Source of the DNA: Todiramphus chloris collaris
Lineage: Eukaryota > Chordata > Aves > Coraciiformes > Alcedinidae
Direction: 5' to 3'
Assembly: GCA_025345505.1 (NCBI GenBank)
Contig: JANVCC010000030.1
Span: 14,949,065 to 15,013,064, forward strand
Length of the DNA: 64,000 nt
Made by a program: the position numbers and the translations under genes. This document shows positions 61,701 to 64,000 of the stretch, piece by piece. Under the pieces are notes generated by a model. The model ran no database searches and was not told where the DNA came from. It worked only from the letters and a program-made list of their open reading frames with translations. Position 1 is the stretch's first letter. Each line of letters begins with the position of its first letter.

Positions 61701-64000
61701 AGCCTGGCTCTCAGTGCGGCATTTTAGACATTAGGCACAAAATCCTATGATTGAGTTGCAGAGAGACAGAGGTGTCTAAGTCATCAGGAGATCCCCATCT
61801 GATTGCTTTTTCGGCTTTTCAGGACCTTTCCTTCCCCAAGTTGTGCAAGTGAGCTTTGCTTTTTTCAAGCTTTATTTTTCCCCATAGCACTGACATTTTT
61901 TTGGTGTGTGGTTTTTTTTTTCCCCAAATCCATTCTGTTTTACAAGCCACACCATTTTACAGAATTTTCATTCAAGAGATCGATTTCTTACTTGGTGCGT
62001 CAAATGCAGCTCCCTAGGAAAGCAAGACATGTTTTTTATCCAGTCCACCTCTTTACATAATATAAATGGGAAGAAAAGGGAAAAAAAGAGAAACATAAGA
62101 ATAAACTGTGCTACATTCAGAATTTGAAGTTGTTTACAAATGACACAGTACTTAAGGCTTGTGCTTCACTGTGAATTGATTGCCGGGTGGTATTTACTGT
62201 AGAGTTTACCTGGCCCACTGAAATGCAGGTGCTAGCACCCTCCATGTTCATGCCCTTGACACATGGACCCAGCTCCAGCAAAGCATGTGGCCACAAAAGC
62301 AGTTTTTCTGACTTCAGCTGGCCAGCTTGTATGTCAGCCAGCATGTGCTTACATGCTCTTTGAGGTCAAGCCTGCCTTTCACTGGGCCAGGAAGGGCATA
62401 GGCACTGTTCATGTTACCACAGCTCAACTTTATCCATTGCCATATGATAGCAATGCATACGTGGACACCTACTTTGCAGCAAATTATGTTTAACGTGTGA
62501 TGAAAGAGAGCCAAACTTCATTTGCTGCAGGCAAAGACCAGGACACAATCACTTGCTCCATGTCAGATATGTGCAATAGCTCATTAGGCAACAGCAACTT
62601 CATCACGCACCAGAGCCTCACATCCTGAACAGTGTGGGAGGAAGATGGGAAGTAGACCATCTAATTTCCTGGCATCCTTGTGTGGTTGTGTCACTACATT
62701 AGCTGAAAATCTATTTTTAAGGTATTTTTTGTCTAAACTTTGTGCTCTGGCACAAATCTATCTTAAATGCCCCTGGTTTGAAAAGAAGCCTGTCTCAAAG
62801 CAGGGACTTGGGGTCAGGTCTCCCAGAGTGACAATAAGTGTTCTTCAAACACTAGGACCCCTATCCAGAAAGCCAAGTGCTATTGTATTGCCCTTGGTGG
62901 CACTGACTGCACTTTGGTTTTAACTTAGCATCCTCTCAAGGCAAGGCAGAGCTCCACCTGTGCTCTTGTGTGCCCTTTGTGCTGGGATCACAGCATGGGA
63001 TATTTTTGTAAATTATCTAATGACCAAACTGAGAAGATAGTCTTTCTAGGGTTACCACTGTAGGCAAGATGTGACTCCAGAGCACAGTATCCAAGCATCT
63101 TTGCTTACTATGGGAGGGTGATTGGCTGCAGTGTTTTCCCTCTGCACCCAATGAGAAGAGCTGCAGGGCTCGAGTTAGCAGTATCTTGGTGATATGAGCC
63201 TCCGTAGGGTTTATGTCATGCCTATATTTCAGAACTTACAGAATGTGAAAGATATTATTACCGAAGAAGCATGCTGCAGAGCCAGCTCCTCTGGCCTAAC
63301 AACACCTTCTTTTTAAAGGTTTCTATGTAATGCAAATTTAAAATAAGGGTTGTGGAGTGGTTCTTTATTAGAAGTGCTTGCCCCATTACATGGAGAACGA
63401 GATGATTGTGCAGCAGTGAATTGACCTCGGGAGGAGTCCCATGTGCAAAGCTGAGATCTGGTTTGGGAGAGCTCAATGTTAGCGAGGACTGGTCTTGTGT
63501 TGACAATTACACTCGTGGTCTCCTTTCTGTAACTGAGGCAAACCAGAAATTATCACAGGACACGAATACTGTCATGCATCTGTTAGATAAACACCCTGTT
63601 CAGGTACAGCAGTGCTGGAAGCCAGATATTTTTGTTAATGATTGAGAGCCAGGCAAAATGTTTTCCCCTGGTTTTTTTAATGATAAATTGTAGATTCTTT
63701 GGTTTGTGATATTAAATTCCGGTGAATTCTTTCATTTGTTTATTTTTAATTCTGTAAAACGAATAAGCTTGGAGTAGATCTAAATAAGAGTTGAGGGGTT
63801 ATCTAAAGGCATGTTTCACCTAACAATTTTCTTCTCACTTTAGTTTGCACTGTAGAGTTTGAACTTTTCTATTCTTTTAAGCAATTTCTTGCTGGTTAAC
63901 TGAAACATTTCCTTCGGAAGCAAAGTGTTTCCTTTGCATACCTGCTGCTCAACAAAAGCAGTGTGCTTCCGTCTGCATCCCAGCACAGCAGAAATCTCCT
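55787..64000. other. Unique non-coding DNA, no gene recognised
   Basis: No exon, RNA gene or interspersed repeat is recognised to the window end. Small features are a direct 13-base repeat 'aggttccagaact' (56637-56649 and 56666-56678), a T run (59177-59190), a short T run near 61910-61921 and a 12-bp palindrome agctggccagct (62316-62327). Open frames on both strands are short and motif-free. Confidence 0.55.

Noticed and set aside
1..64000. tRNA, rRNA, CRISPR or bacterial-type operons
   Set aside because: No internal promoter boxes with cloverleaf arms, no regularly spaced repeats with unique spacers, and no dense same-strand long frames were found.

Overview
This window looks like intergenic or intronic DNA from a bird. 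The main evidence is the repeat content. There are three 5'-truncated CR1 retroposons ending in the avian-type 3' tail (an 'attctatg'-like octamer after a 'gatgatct...aggtc...ttccaacc'-like stretch). There are also two much older, heavily mutated CR1/L3-like LINE copies of a kind found across sauropsids. No bacterial or viral gene organisation is present. I recognise no protein-coding exon, tRNA, rRNA or CRISPR array. The open frames are mostly short and scattered over both strands, and the few that look protein-like are LINE remnants. The species and the neighbouring genes cannot be told from this window.

Layout. 1-6.2 kb: unique non-coding DNA with one weak exon-like stretch near 3.75 kb. 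6.2-8.24 kb: an ancient CR1/L3-like LINE covering much of the reverse transcriptase (RT) ORF and the 3' end. 8.5-8.65 kb: a possible ancient palindromic MITE remnant. 12.08-13.04 kb: a second ancient CR1 of a different lineage. 17.73-18.36 kb: a younger CR1 3' end. 18.4-24.5 kb: unique DNA with a CNE-like stretch near 19.8-20.1 kb. 24.54-24.69 kb: a homogeneous 24-bp tandem array interrupted by a 10-N assembly gap. 20.4-29.4 kb: several long A/C-rich or T/G-rich tracts. 34.08-34.26 kb: a short CR1 tail. 34.3-48.2 kb: unique DNA with a CTCF-like site, an AP-1/E-box palindrome and a G-quadruplex candidate nearby. 48.28 and 50.52 kb: two copies of a ~170-bp segment, about 98% identical, in direct orientation. 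55.43-55.79 kb: a CR1 copy with an internal deletion. 55.8-64 kb: unique DNA.

No genes can be described as working together. The most unusual signal is the dispersed 170-bp duplication. Each copy carries splice-site-like motifs around very short segments, and the copies end abruptly in unrelated flanks. The 24-bp array comes next, because its true length is hidden by an assembly gap that does not fit the repeat phase. All homology statements are by eye against remembered family features; no alignment was run.
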